Positions 11,312 through 22,673 of a stretch of DNA of 64,000 nucleotides are shown here, one piece after another (position 1 is the stretch's first letter; every line of letters begins with the position of its first letter). This stretch comes from Phialophora verrucosa. Its lineage: Eukaryota > Ascomycota > Eurotiomycetes > Chaetothyriales > Herpotrichiellaceae. The notes under the pieces are model-generated. The model did no database searches. It was not told the origin of the DNA and saw only the letters and a list, made by a program, of their open reading frames with translations. The stretch is from contig MSED01000003.1 in the NCBI GenBank assembly GCA_002099365.1, forward strand, positions 1,364,001 through 1,428,000. Reading direction: 5' to 3'. A program made the translations under genes and the position numbers.

Positions 11312-14300
11312 ATGAAGAAACGCCCACACGCCCACGCCCAACGAAGCAGACTACAGATAATTCCCCTTTCCTTCGATATGACTATATTCCTAGAGAGACG
11401 ACAAAATGGAGGGCAACCTCCAAACGCGACCATACTCCCACTGAATCCCGGTGGGACACGATTACGACTGACGGTTATCAAAAAATGGCATTGTGCGCTT
11501 GTCGTCACAAGGGCTTCTCTTTTCGCAGGCCCTGTTTCTTTCTTCCATTTCTGCAACAAACCAGATTTGGAAAGACATCCCACACATCACACTTTTACTT
11601 AGTTTTGCTTAATTGCCTTTCCTTTATGTCGGTCCTCTTTCCCTTGTCGTGGCGTTATTGCTTGCAAGATACCCCCAACTATACCCCCTTGTTGGATTAA
11701 TATGTTACCCTCTGGCGTTGTGGGAGATTGAGTTCTGGCAGAGGGCCGGGGACAGGGGCAGACCAGGGCAGAACAGCAGGGAGCAGCGAACAGGAGTCCC
11801 CAGGCACCGGAACTGGCAGATGGATTGGGTGGGAGGAGGAAACCAGAACCACAGAGAGAGGGGGACACACACACGGCGTTTGTTGCCGCTGGCTGTATGG
11901 GAGGGGACCCCAGCGTATGGTGTGGCTGGCTGGTTGATATGCATGTACTTTCTGTATAACCTACCTACCCTACCTATGCGCGCGCGCGAAGTTTGTGACC
12001 ATGCTTTCTTCACGCAAGCTCAAGCTCGAGCTCCTTGGATACTGTTTATTCCCAGAGCGAGTCGACTCGACTATGTACCGAGTATCGGTGCTGTGCGCTA
12101 ACCAGCCAGTGACTACTTTGGGATTTACACGTCTGTCATCGCAGAAGCAAGACAATCAATCACCAAATTAGTCCACCTACGGAAGTAACGAGGACTGACG
12201 AGGAACCGAAATCGTGGACTACCACGACTACGTAATTAGTTACTGACGGACAGGGTACCGAGTACAGTAGTACGACGGCACCGACTTCGAGCGTCAGGAA
12301 GCCTGTTACGCGTGCTCACCCATTCGTGACTGGAAAGCCTAAGAGCAAATCGAGCTACGTACTACTCGGTACATACAGTAGGCTCTGGAAATCATGTTTT
12401 TTTGGGCCTCCTTGAGTGTCTATGGAAAGCCTGATAGCCAATGAGTGCGGAAAGACGGTGACCATGATGTAGTATTGGACGGGAGGATAGAGTGGGCTGT
12501 ACGTATCGTGTCTTGAGTCGCAGCCTCAAGTGCGAGTGGCGTACGGATACTGCCTACGTACATACAGGCCATCCATCTCCGCCCAAGCCGGTCAAACGCT
12601 ATCGGGCCCGGAAGGCCATGACTAAAAACACAACACGTAGTACTCCATAGGTAGGAGATCTACCTAAGCAACGATCTCAGCAGTAAGTCAAGTTAAGTCA
12701 AGTTAGGTGTCAGATCGAACCAGTCGAGTCGCCAGCTTTCCGAGCGGGCCGCCTCATCTCATCATTTGGTGTAAATCGGCAATGCCAATTTCCAATCCCA
12801 ATTTTTCTCGCTTAGGGCACCGCATGGCGCCATGAGTTAATACCACTACTCGTAGTAGTCCAAAGTCCAATCTTGCCAATCTTAGATGTACTTCGATTTC
12901 GTAGCGATTGCGCAAACCCCGCCGGTCACGAACAAGGTTGAAAGCTCCTGAAGACGAACAGACGAACGGCACCAACGGCAGCGGGCACGACTATCTATCG
13001 TCATGGAACCCCCACAACGCCCCGGGGGCCAAGTCAGTCATGTGAGCCGCAATCTTCGATTTTCTTTTTCATGTCGCCATCTTGATTTGACTTTGGCACC
13101 GGCGCGTCTACGTTTTGAACAGAGCGCGGGGCTACTTAGCGAGAGATCTGCTGGGCTGGCTGGAATCATGGGATCATGGGACCAGCATGGGACGACCAGT
13201 ACGTACTATGTACGTGTGTAAGTTTTTGACTCCTGCAGTAAGATTGGTGGTTTTCGTTTCGGTTCGGATCATCGAAAGATCGGAAGTGGATGGATGATCG
13301 GTCGGTCGGTCCTCAAGTCCTCTACTCGTTATGTCCTGGACGGAGTACAAGGCACTGTACGAGTAGACCTCAACGGGCAGAATCTTGACTCGTCCGTTGC
13401 CCTGGCTGGCTCCGCCGACGTCAGCACCTTCGACCACCACACCCATCCCCGAATCCCTTGGCGGGTTGAAAGAGCTTGCTTCGGAGTGCCAGGCAGTGAC
13501 GCAGCGGGATTTAATGCTGGCGCTGGCGCTGGCACTGGCAGGTCCGACAAATGGAGGGGAAAGAAACACATCCCTTCCCTTAATTTGGAATGATCGAATA
13601 ATAATATCTGACGAAGTATGGACTGTCCCCCTGTAGATTGATAAGATGAGCCAACCAGGCCAATGCACCCAATGGAGCCAGAGGAGCCAGAGGCTCGGGA
13701 ACACACAACGTCTTGTCTGAAGTCATGCAAGGCGGCCCAACGACGATGCTACCCGCATCACAGCGCATGCATGCGTGCATGCATGCAGACACAGGACATA
13801 CATACGATACGGGCTGCATTCGTTAGCCTCCTCCAGGACGTTCCTGTAGGTCCTAGCGCGACAGGGTTCATGGGAGAAGGGGAGGGCGGGTCCCGAGCGA
13901 CGTCTTTCACACGTGGGCGAGATGGCACTCTCCATCGCAACAACCGGGTTTGCTGCCCACTTTTCCTTGACACTCTCGGAGGCCCCCCCTGCTCGAACTG
14001 GCTGGTAGTCGTGAGGTGTGGCTTTTCTGCAGGCAATGTGGCTGGCTGGCTTGGTTGGAATTATGCCACCTGGTCTCTGGTGCTTCTGGCGGTGTCTGGT
14101 GCCGATGCCGTGCCGGTTGCTTGCTTCATTATTCCGACGGCCATGCAGACAGTGCCGTGTACCAATACCGCATGTACGTACTGTCTACTTGGTTCGAGGT
14201 GAGTCCTAGAGGTTATCTGACCCACGACAGTTGCTGATGAGGTACGAGTACATCGGTACCGTGTTGATCCCCGCAAAATGATAAGCAGCAGCAGAAACAC

Positions 14301-16239
14301 CTGGATTTACGAGTACATTCATGATGCACTCTAACCAAGCAACCAGAGAGCTAGTTCCTGGCTCGTCCACGCTGGCCACGCTAATTGGGGATTTCGCGCG
14401 CCGAGTCGGTGATCTGCGTGATTGATGCAAGCACTGGACCTGCAAGTGATACGTCGGAAAAATGGGTTTCAAGCCTGCATGCTGCTGCAGGAGCACTTTG
14501 CTTGCTTGCGTCGCCCGGCCTGCACCGTTGGACCAACGAGGTCATTGACTTTCCGGCATGCTGCAGCTATCACCGTTCACATTGCCGAGTCCTCAATAGG
14601 GTCCCTTTTGGCTCGGTGCCGGGGCCAATTGCGTACCCTGGAAATCTTCCCACCTGCCCATTACCCATCTGCCCACCCGCAGTACCCGTCTTCCATCTTG
14701 CATCCTCACCCCAGCCGAAATGGGACAATAATTATATGATTGCTCCTTGTAAGGAAAGAGTATACACAATCCATAGTCCAGAGCGCTTGCCATTGGGGTG
14801 CGACTTTGAGGATAGGGGGATGCTGCCAACAGGTAATCAAGCCACTACACCGACCCATGCTGCAAGGGCAAGAGTCCTCGATTCTCGCCCGAACACGTGG
14901 CTGCAGGTGCGAGAAAGCAGAGGGGAATTTCAGTTTTCTCACGTCTCTGAGTGGCTCGTGGTGAGCCTAGATGAGCCAAAACAGGGCATCCGGCAGGTCC
15001 ATGTTCTTTTCTGCGTTCAACTTCCACCAACGAAGAAGTGGGTGGGTGATTGTTCTCATCCATGCTGGTTTGGCGCGTGTTTGCTTTTGGCTGACATCCT
15101 TCATTCCTTGGTGCCTCACTTGGACTTACTCGCTCATCCTTGCATGAGGATTTTCGGCCCCGGGGGAATTTCTGACGCAAGACGGGCCGTGAGAGGTACA
15201 AGTATAGTCATTCTTGCATTCTGACAAGGGAGGGGCGGGAGACCTGGGTTCAGTGTGTGACAGGTGATCACTGACCGGCCACTGACATTGACCTCTGACC
15301 TGCCACCTACAGCACGTCAGGCATCTGCAAACTGCAACTTCTTCGAGATGACCCAGATCGTGGCCCACTACGGCAGGGTTTCCAGGGCACGCTCCGGGTG
15401 CTGCGTAGGGTCATTACCGGTACTCGTACATGCTGTCGGCCGCCTATTATTGTCCTTGACAAGTCAAATCAGACAAGCATGCGGGATGCTCTGCATTACG
15501 TATTCGCCATAGCAACCCTCGACTGTGTACTCGCACAAAGTCCACGGCAATTCACCTTGAAAGACTCTGAGAAATGTCAATTGGCGATTTCATGGATTGG
15601 TGGTTCATCCCTGTTCCGAGCACTGGGACGTCATTGAAGCTGAAGCTGTCAAGTGAGAGACATTCGAACTTACAAAGGAGAAATGTAGGTAGGTCCAAAC
15701 AGTATACTTGCTGTCGTGCTAGAGCTATTTATGTTCTATATGTCAGATATGGCTGCTTGCTGCAAGAATTGCATCCATCATTCTGCGCGATTGGCCTCTT
15801 GGAGATGGAAGCAAATACTGCTGAGGCAAGAGGCAATCTTTTGAGAGGCGAGTATGACCGATTCAGCCCAGCAAGATCCTACAGGTTTTGGAGTTGCCTC
15901 AAAAGAAAACAGTCTCCTACAAACAAGCCCAATGTAATGGCTTGTCAATGCGGCGACTAAGTGTCTGGTTTGACTTTCGAGATCTCTACCTAGGCAAACA
16001 CTGATCGTATGAATGGTGCTCGTACCTCAATACGCACAAAGCTCAGTGAATATCGCGCCAAGTTTGTCCTCTCTAATTGGAAAATCGGGGCCTGGTCCTC
16101 AACTTAACCTTAAAGTTTATTTCCCCAACCGCGACGCGACTTCTCAAATGCACTTTGAGTTTGCGCACTCTCTTACTGACTCCAACCTCATTATCGCGGC
16201 AGGCTGAGCATTCAGTCAATTAGCCACCTCACTCGAGAT
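11312..16239. other. 4.9 kb gene-poor interval downstream of the bZIP gene
   Basis: No supported gene. The interval is rich in short simple repeats: CTACC units near 11960, GCTGGC units at 13515-13540, an alternating GCATGC palindrome at 13765-13786 and many TACGAGTA/TACTCGTA octamers (for example 14242-14249 and 15421-15428). ORFs up to 279 codons (14385-15224) lack any recognisable domain and show no convincing intron structure. Part of it is probably the 3' UTR of the bZIP gene and the promoter of the EVE gene. Confidence 0.5.
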
Positions 16240-16266
16240 TTGATTCCTCAAAGGTCTTTACCCAAT

Positions 16267-17590
16267 ATGCCTGTCACGAGGAAACGTAAATCTGTGTCGA
16301 ACCCTTCCACCCCAGCGAAGAAAGTTCGCATTGGCACAGCCACAAACATACCCGATCAGGCGAGTGTCTCATCTTCAGGACGGCCCAAGCGAACCTCCGT
16401 CAGTGAGCCCCAGTACAAGTTCCCCAGACGCCGCTTATCTAGCACTCAGATCGCCAGTCCTGCCGCGGTAAAGCGGAAGCCTGCGGTCAAGAGACGTGGC
16501 AGACCACCCAAGCCTACCCCGGAGGAGAATGTGACACCTAGGAAGCGAGGAAGACCGGCTAAGAATACCGAGAGTGAGTCGAGACTGAGGCTGTCGAGAA
16601 TAACTCCGAACTAAAAATCGCGAAGCCTCTGTTTCAAAACCTACCCTCGCATCTACAAAAGCTGCCACTCCAGGGGCGACCCGGAAACCACCACCTAAGG
16701 CCTCTGCCACCGTCCCTACCAAACGTGGAAGGAAGCCGAAAGCTCCAGCTGAGAATGGCCAACTAGCCCCAGAGTCAGAGTCTGAATTCGATCAGAAAGA
16801 TCCGGTGGCTCGGGGTAATGACGCAGATACAGCAGTCGATGAGAACGAAGGCAAGTCGGAGGGCCTCTCAGGTGTTGACTTTGACGTACAATACTGGCTG
16901 ATGAAAGCGGAACCGGAGTCTCGAATTGAGAAGGGCCACGATGTCAAGTTCTCCATTGACGACCTTGCAGCAAGGACGGAGCCAGAAGCTTGGGACGGTT
17001 AGTACCGGTGTCCCCGCGGTGCCAGATGACAGTTGTTCTAACAATGGTAACTAGGCGTGCGTAATGCGATGGCCAGAAACCATATGCGAGCCATGCGCAA
17101 AGGCGACTTGGCATTCTTCTACCACTCCAATTGCTCTGTTCCTGGAATCGCGGGCGTCATGCGGATCGTGGCCGAGCACTCGGTCGACGAGAGTGCATTC
17201 AACCCTGACCATCCGTACTTTGACCCGAAGTCCGACCGCGCCAAACCGAAGTGGGAAGTCGTTCATGTCGAGTTTGTCAAGAAATTTGAGAAGCTCATCA
17301 GTCTACGAGAGCTGAAGTCGTTCGCGAAGCCCGGTGGCGCCTTGGAGGATATGCAGATGTTGAAACTCTCTCGTCTTAGTGTCTCGACCGTCAAGCCCGG
17401 GGCATGGAGGTTCATCCTCGAACTCGCTGGTGAGCCCGTCACTCTAGGCCACGGAGATGGAATGGGTGGATATGAGTCCGAAATCGATGGAGAAGGTGAA
17501 GACACGGCCGGTGTGAGCGATGCAGATGGTCTCAATGGTCTTTCCGACGGTGATGCGGTGGGGCTTGGAGGGACTAGCGGTGTCGACTGA
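16267..17590 (+). CDS. AT-hook and EVE-domain protein (THYN1-like), three exons
   Basis: Exons 16267 (or in-frame ATG 16240)-16573, 16626-16997 and 17055-17590 give 404 (413) residues. The N-terminal third is basic with three AT-hook cores ([23 protein letters not shown]). The C-terminal half is an EVE/PUA-like domain: [23 protein letters not shown], then [20 protein letters not shown] and [38 protein letters not shown] domains such as human THYN1 form an aromatic cage and are linked to recognition of modified bases. The last about 45 residues are acidic and Gly-rich. The first intron (GTGAGT, CTAAA branch, ACGCGAAG acceptor) and second intron (GTTAGT...CTAG) restore one frame exactly across the AT-hooks and through the conserved WDGVRN block. 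Nuclear, chromatin-bound action is inferred. Confidence 0.88.
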
Positions 17591-19013
17591 AGGATCAGCT
17601 GCCAACGTTCTTCGAGACAACTGCAGCTCGGGCGCTATCAATGGTGCTAATGTGGCCAACAAAGTCTGAAGAAAATGGTCTATCCGCTCACAAGGAGGTT
17701 CTACGTTAAACATTCTCGACTGAGAGGAGCGTCGTCGGCGTGTGTATTTTGGGGTGGGCCGAAATTTCCTGCGCCATATCAGACCACAGCATCGACGAGC
17801 TGAAAACAGCTGAGCAGAATACCGGAGGTTGGTGGACTTTGTAACCTGATGGCGGCAGCTGCAGATAGAGGGCGCAACAGAAGAAGATACGAGCGTGTCG
17901 GCAAATCGAAAACGCAAGATCGAGGGCGTCGGCCGATGTTGACCGTGCAGCTTCTCATTATCTGGCCTTGCACTTCCTGCACACTGCTGAACGGCTGCTG
18001 CACTTTGGCGATGCTGGGCGGGAATGAGACCCCGAGAACTAATCGGACGTTCTTGCAACTATGAGTGCCACCACCATCGATGCGAAGATAAGGTTGATGT
18101 ATATCACAGATCGTGCTGTGCTGTTAAACTGCATCCTCAGGGTGTAAGGCCTGACTCCTTTGAAGAGTACGGCATCCCCCCAGACGACCATCTTTGGAGG
18201 CAGACCATCCTCTGAGAGTTCCAAGTCTCTTTACTCTGTGTATTCTTTGCATCTTCGTTTGAGCTCGCCAGCTCGTCCTGTACCGAACGATTTATGTGTC
18301 TCTCTGGATCGGCCGTCGAGTTCGTGCCTACGCCCGATAGCGGGTACTTGCGGGCCCATACTATAGCCGAGTCAATGGGTGCCCCGATCTTCTTTCGCAT
18401 CTTCCCTAGACGAGGCAGATACGGGCGAGGGTTGTACCCGAGGATGGCATGTGCTTATCTTCGTTCATGTCCGGCCTAGCTTTCCACGTGGCCTTAAGGT
18501 GAGGTTCGACGTCCCCAGCTCTCTAGATCCTCGGGTCATGCAGCTTCGCAGCCTGCATAAAGGGCGTTTCTACCCGCAGCAAAGCCTCCACTAGCTGTCT
18601 CCCTTGATCCTGGAGCACAGCAGACCTCGGCATGACCTTCAGCAAGGCTGGAATTCCTGGTCAGTGGAGCGTACGCAGATCTTGAAGGGGAAGCTGCAGC
18701 CGTCCGCAGCTTATCGCCGGCGCAACTGCCCCTCATTTAGTCCCTAGTGCTTTGCTACGTTCCCCTCCCGCCCTTCGCTTTTGCCCTTATCGGAGCTCAG
18801 CGACTTGCTGATGTTGGACAGTAACAACGCGGATCGCCGTGGGGTTGGAGCTCCAAACAGGCAATCAAGTCCCTAAAGCTCTGAGAAATTTCCAAGCAGC
18901 TCCACGAAAACTACTAGGATTGGTGCATGCGAATGGCAAAACCTCTGTCACTACGCTCGACCGGCCTTGATTAGACACATGCAACTGTTCTTCTCCCTTC
19001 ACTTGCCTATTAC
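17591..19013. other. Intergenic, no supported gene
   Basis: This 1.4 kb stretch separates the EVE gene from the aldehyde dehydrogenase. A reverse-strand 87-codon ORF (18137-18400) has protein-like composition but no partner exon or family match. The last few hundred bases are the aldehyde dehydrogenase promoter and leader. Confidence 0.45.
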
Positions 19014-20716
19014 ATGTTGAAGGGTCTTGCGAGGTCGATATCCCGCATTTCGACATCAACTACAATCGTTTCTTGTAACAGTCCTGCTTCTTGCGCGGTG
19101 TTCCGACAATACTCGTCAACGCGATCAAGGTTCTTCAGCATGGCGGATCTCAAAGTTGAGCTTACAGCTCCCAATGGCCGCAAGATCACACTGCCGACAG
19201 GGCTCTTCATCAACAATGAATTTGTCAAGTCGAGTTCAGGCGAGAAAATCACCAGCATTAACCCCACGTAAGTGCAGGCAAGGCGCTTCACGCCAGAACA
19301 ACTTTATCGAAGGTCTGTGATTGACGTGTTTGAGATAGAGACGAGACAGAGATCACTTCCGTTGAGGCAGCATCGGCAGATGATGTCGACAAAGCCGTGA
19401 AAGCGGCGCGGGCAGCATTCAACGACCCCTCATGGCGAGACCTCCCTGCTACCGATCGAGGCGCCCTCATGTACAAATTTGCCGACATTCTGGAAGAGAA
19501 CAAGGAAACCCTCGCCACACTGGAGACCTGGGATAACGGGAAGCCCTACAGCGTCGCATTGAACGAGGACCTGGGCGAGGTTGTTGGCTGCATCCGGTAC
19601 TATGCTGGTTGGGCAGACAAGATCCATGGGGAAACCATTCCCACGACACCGCAGAAGTTCGCATACACTTTGAAGCAACCTATCGGTGTCTGTGGTCAGA
19701 TCATTCCCTGGAACTACCCTCTGGCTATGGCGGCATGGAAACTTGGTCCTGCTCTCGCATGTGGCAACACCGTTGTAATGAAACCCGCGGAACAAACCCC
19801 TCTCTCAATCCTATACCTTGCCAGTCTCATCCCTGGTATCTTTCCTCCTGGTGTCATCAACATTGTGAACGGATACGGTAAAGAGGCCGGCCACGCCCTG
19901 GCCTCCCATTTGGACGTGGACAAGATCGCCTTCACAGGTAGCACACTAACCGGGAAGCAAATCATGAAAACAGCCAGTATCAACATGAAGAACATTACAC
20001 TCGAGACCGGTGGAAAATCACCTCTTGTAGTCTTCGACGATGCCGATCTCGAACAAGCGGCCAAGTGGGCCCACATTGGCATCATGTCGAACCAGGGTCA
20101 GATTTGTACAGCAACATCCCGCGTCTTGGTGCAGGAGTCAATCTACGACAAGTTCGTTGAGCAATTCAAAGAAATTGTGAAGTCGACTTCGAAAGTTGGC
20201 GACCCGTTCGCGGATGACACATTCCAAGGCCCTCAGGTCACGAAATCACAGTACGAGAGAGTCCTGGGTTACATTGAGAGCGGTAAATCGGAGGGCGCAA
20301 CCCTCGCAACAGGTGGCGTGCCGCACAAAAACGTGGGCGATGGCAAGGGATTCTTCATCGAGCCCACCGTCTTCACAGGTGTCAAGGACAACATGAAGAT
20401 CTACCGGGAAGAAATCTTTGGCCCATTCGTTGTCATTGCTTCTTTCAAGACGGAGGATGACGCGATTCGCATGGCAAATGATACAACGTACGGTCTCGGC
20501 TCTGCGTTGTTCACTCAAAACATCGAGAAAGCGCACCGAGTTGCAGCCAGGATCGAGGCTGGTATGGTATGGATCAATTCGAGCAATGATTCGGATTTCA
20601 GGGTACCGTTTGGTGGTGTCAAGCAGAGCGGTATCGGAAGAGAGCTGGGTGAGGCTGGGTTGGCGGCCTACTCCCAGACGAAGGCAGTTCACGTCAATGT
20701 GGGAATGAAGTTGTAA
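19014..20716 (+). CDS. NAD(P)+-dependent aldehyde dehydrogenase, possible mitochondrial presequence
   Basis: Oxidises aldehydes to carboxylic acids. Exons 19014-19267 and 19339-20716 give 543 residues from the first ATG, or 501 from an in-frame ATG at 19140, which is the usual family length. Family marks: GVCGQIIPWNYPLAMAAWKL, KPAEQTPLS (cofactor Lys), FTGSTLTGKQI (Rossmann turn), LETGGKSPLVVFDDAD (general-base Glu), NQGQICTATSR (catalytic Cys), EEIFGPFV and PFGGVKQSGIGRELGE. The extra 42 N-terminal residues are Arg/Ser-rich with no acidic residue (start MLKGLARSISRIS, end STRSRFFS), which looks like a mitochondrial targeting sequence. The intron is GTAAGT...GATAG, 71 nt. Fungal relatives include the ethanol-utilisation enzyme AldA, but substrate specificity cannot be read from sequence. 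Confidence 0.95.
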
Positions 20717-21293
20717 AGGATATCAGGCCGCAAGTGAGAATCAACTTAGCAAAAGGTCTGTCTGCGTATACTCTGCCGTGAGACGACGTAAGCTTGAACG
20801 CAGGACGAAAGCCCGGTCGTCAACACGGCTCAAATCACTATAAGGAAAGAGACATACGCATTCCTAGTACCAGCTAAAGGTAGAAACCAGGGCAGAATAG
20901 TTGCGGCTCCCTCTAACGTCGTCTGCCTCGCCTTCTGCGTTCTGCCACCTGATGCAGGTCGACTGGCTGATATCCTCATGTCCGGGTGCATGGCTCAGGA
21001 GCGAGTCCATCCTCAGCAGAATTGGTTCTCTGCTCCCTTTGCAAAAGGCTGGTTTCTGATTCATCTTGAATGCCGCTTTTATCGCCTTGCTCATAATATG
21101 ACCTTGTCCTCTGTCCTCTGCATTCACTGTCGATGCTTTCGAAAAGCTCACTCATCCCCCGTCGCTGTCAACCCTTTCGACAGCCTCACTCTTACCTTCC
21201 GAAGCGCTTGAACACCACTTACACGCACCCTTTTATTCTTTCACCCACAGAACCCTCTCAAAAACACCAGGCCCCGACCACAGCATCCGAATC
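20717..21293. other. Intergenic (aldehyde dehydrogenase 3' flank and promoter of the histone-fold gene)
   Basis: These 577 bp show no coding signal. The stretch before 21290 is pyrimidine-rich, as is usual upstream of fungal start codons. Confidence 0.5.
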
Positions 21294-22161
21294 ATGTCAT
21301 TCGAAGCCGTAGACGACCACCTGGTCAACCAAATCAAAGGTAAGTCGGTTGCAACTTGCATGTTTTGATTGCCAAAACGCCACCCGACTCCTCCCTAGCT
21401 GGATCCTTACCGTTCCAACTCCGCTGACCTCGATTTGTCTATCGTTGTCGTTTGCTGTAGCTGAGGTCGATATGATCACGGGCGATGAGCTCCCCGAAGA
21501 GTTCATCCGCCACCGATCGTTTTTGACTCGCCGATTCTTCAAGAGGCTGGTCCACGCGACGATGCTGGCCGAGTGCGGGCGCGACTTCCTGATCCGCAAC
21601 GAGGCGCTGGAGGCGCTGCTGCTCTTTGCGCAGTTCCATGTAGCTTGCATTATGAGGGGTACGCACATGTAACCCACCCGGGCATGATAGATCTTGGAGA
21701 CTGAGCTTCTCAACTCCGTGTGCTCGGAAACACAACACACACAGAGAGAGAAACAAACGCTAACAGACTCCTCCCCGAGAGTAGCTGCCAATTGAACTGC
21801 CGAACTAGCCGGGCGAAAGACCGTCGAGCCCGAGGACTTCACACTCACGACCAAGCTGCTGGAGGAGAAGGAGCACCGAGTGATGCCGAGGAGAGGGTAC
21901 GAGAAAGTGGTGCGTGGGAGGCGAATCCTGTCGCTGCGATACAGAGCTTGGGAGCTGGGCTGGTACGGCTGGGGAAGCCACAGTCGGTGCGGTACACTGT
22001 CCTCATATTGGCCTCTCCCTCTTCATGCTCTCATGATTGTTTGCCGATGCGCTGGTGCGCCGATCTGGGAGAATACATGTCGCAGAGGCAGGGGGAAAGA
22101 CAAGCAAGGGGCTGTCCAAACGCAATGTGTCCCTTGGCGAGAGAGAGGTCTGGATGTATGA
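21294..22161 (+). CDS. Small histone-fold protein, three exons; 3' part uncertain
   Basis: Exons 21294-21339, 21461-21658 and 21809-22161 give 198 residues if no further intron exists. After a short N-terminus (MSFEAVDDHLVNQIK) come a helix FLTRRFFKRLVHATMLAE, loop CGRDFL, long helix RNEALEALLLFAQFHVACIM, then AGRKTVEPEDFTLTTKLLEE. The last segment closely resembles the loop and third helix of archaeal-type histones and of H4 (AGRKT/KRKT, then a helix with ED or MD), so I read this as a histone fold. The second helix appears somewhat short. It could be a centromere protein (CENP-W/S/X class) or a TAF/NF-Y-like subunit; I cannot decide. The join creating AGRKT spans intron 2 (GTACGC...GAACTAG, 150 nt). 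The last about 85 residues look unlike a conserved domain, so another intron or a different 3' end is possible. Confidence 0.6.
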
Positions 22162-22673
22162 GGACAACGAACCTTGAAGCGGGGCGTTTAGCTCGTACGC
22201 TGCAGGAGCTGAGCAGAATGGAAATTTCCTGACAGCTGGCACTTCAGCATCCGTTACATCGGTCTTATTACCGACGTAGCTTTGGGTTGCTTGGGCGCGT
22301 TGCTAACTTCAGCCAGCCGGTGACTCGCAGTGGTACCAGATTTGCTCTTGACAGTTGCGAGAGTTTAAGTCGCACTGAGGTCGATGTATTAATACTGGAC
22401 AGCTCTACTCCACCGCAGTGCACGTGATATTGCTAAATCTTCGGCAGAGTGTAATGTCCTTCGGTGCAAATGCGGTTGTTGACAAGGAATCTTTTTGTCC
22501 GCATGCTGTCTGTCACGACAACTTGTTCGCCTCTTCACCCGCTCAACGCCTCTTTCTCATAGTCGCTCCTGTCTCAGCTCTCTTTGAATGAGATATCGCC
22601 AGATTCGCTGAGTCTCTGGTTGTTGCGGCATCTCTGTCCCGCCAGTTCCTTTTCTGTCGACTTCAGGCCCAAA
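22162..22673. promoter_or_regulatory. Promoter region of SPT5
   Basis: This 512 bp non-coding stretch lies before the chosen SPT5 start. The SPT5 frame is open upstream to an ATG at 22584, which would add 30 hydrophobic/Cys-containing residues that do not resemble the family's acidic N-terminus. Confidence 0.5.

Noticed and set aside
14385..15224. 279-codon plus-strand ORF in the gap after the bZIP gene
   Set aside because: No recognisable domain, competing open frames on both strands and no ATG-to-stop conservation argument; probably chance in GC-rich DNA.
17444..18058. 204-codon reverse-strand ORF
   Set aside because: Overlaps the EVE gene's last exon and lacks any domain.
18137..18400. 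87-codon reverse-strand ORF with protein-like composition
   Set aside because: No partner exons or family resemblance were found; kept only as a possible small gene.
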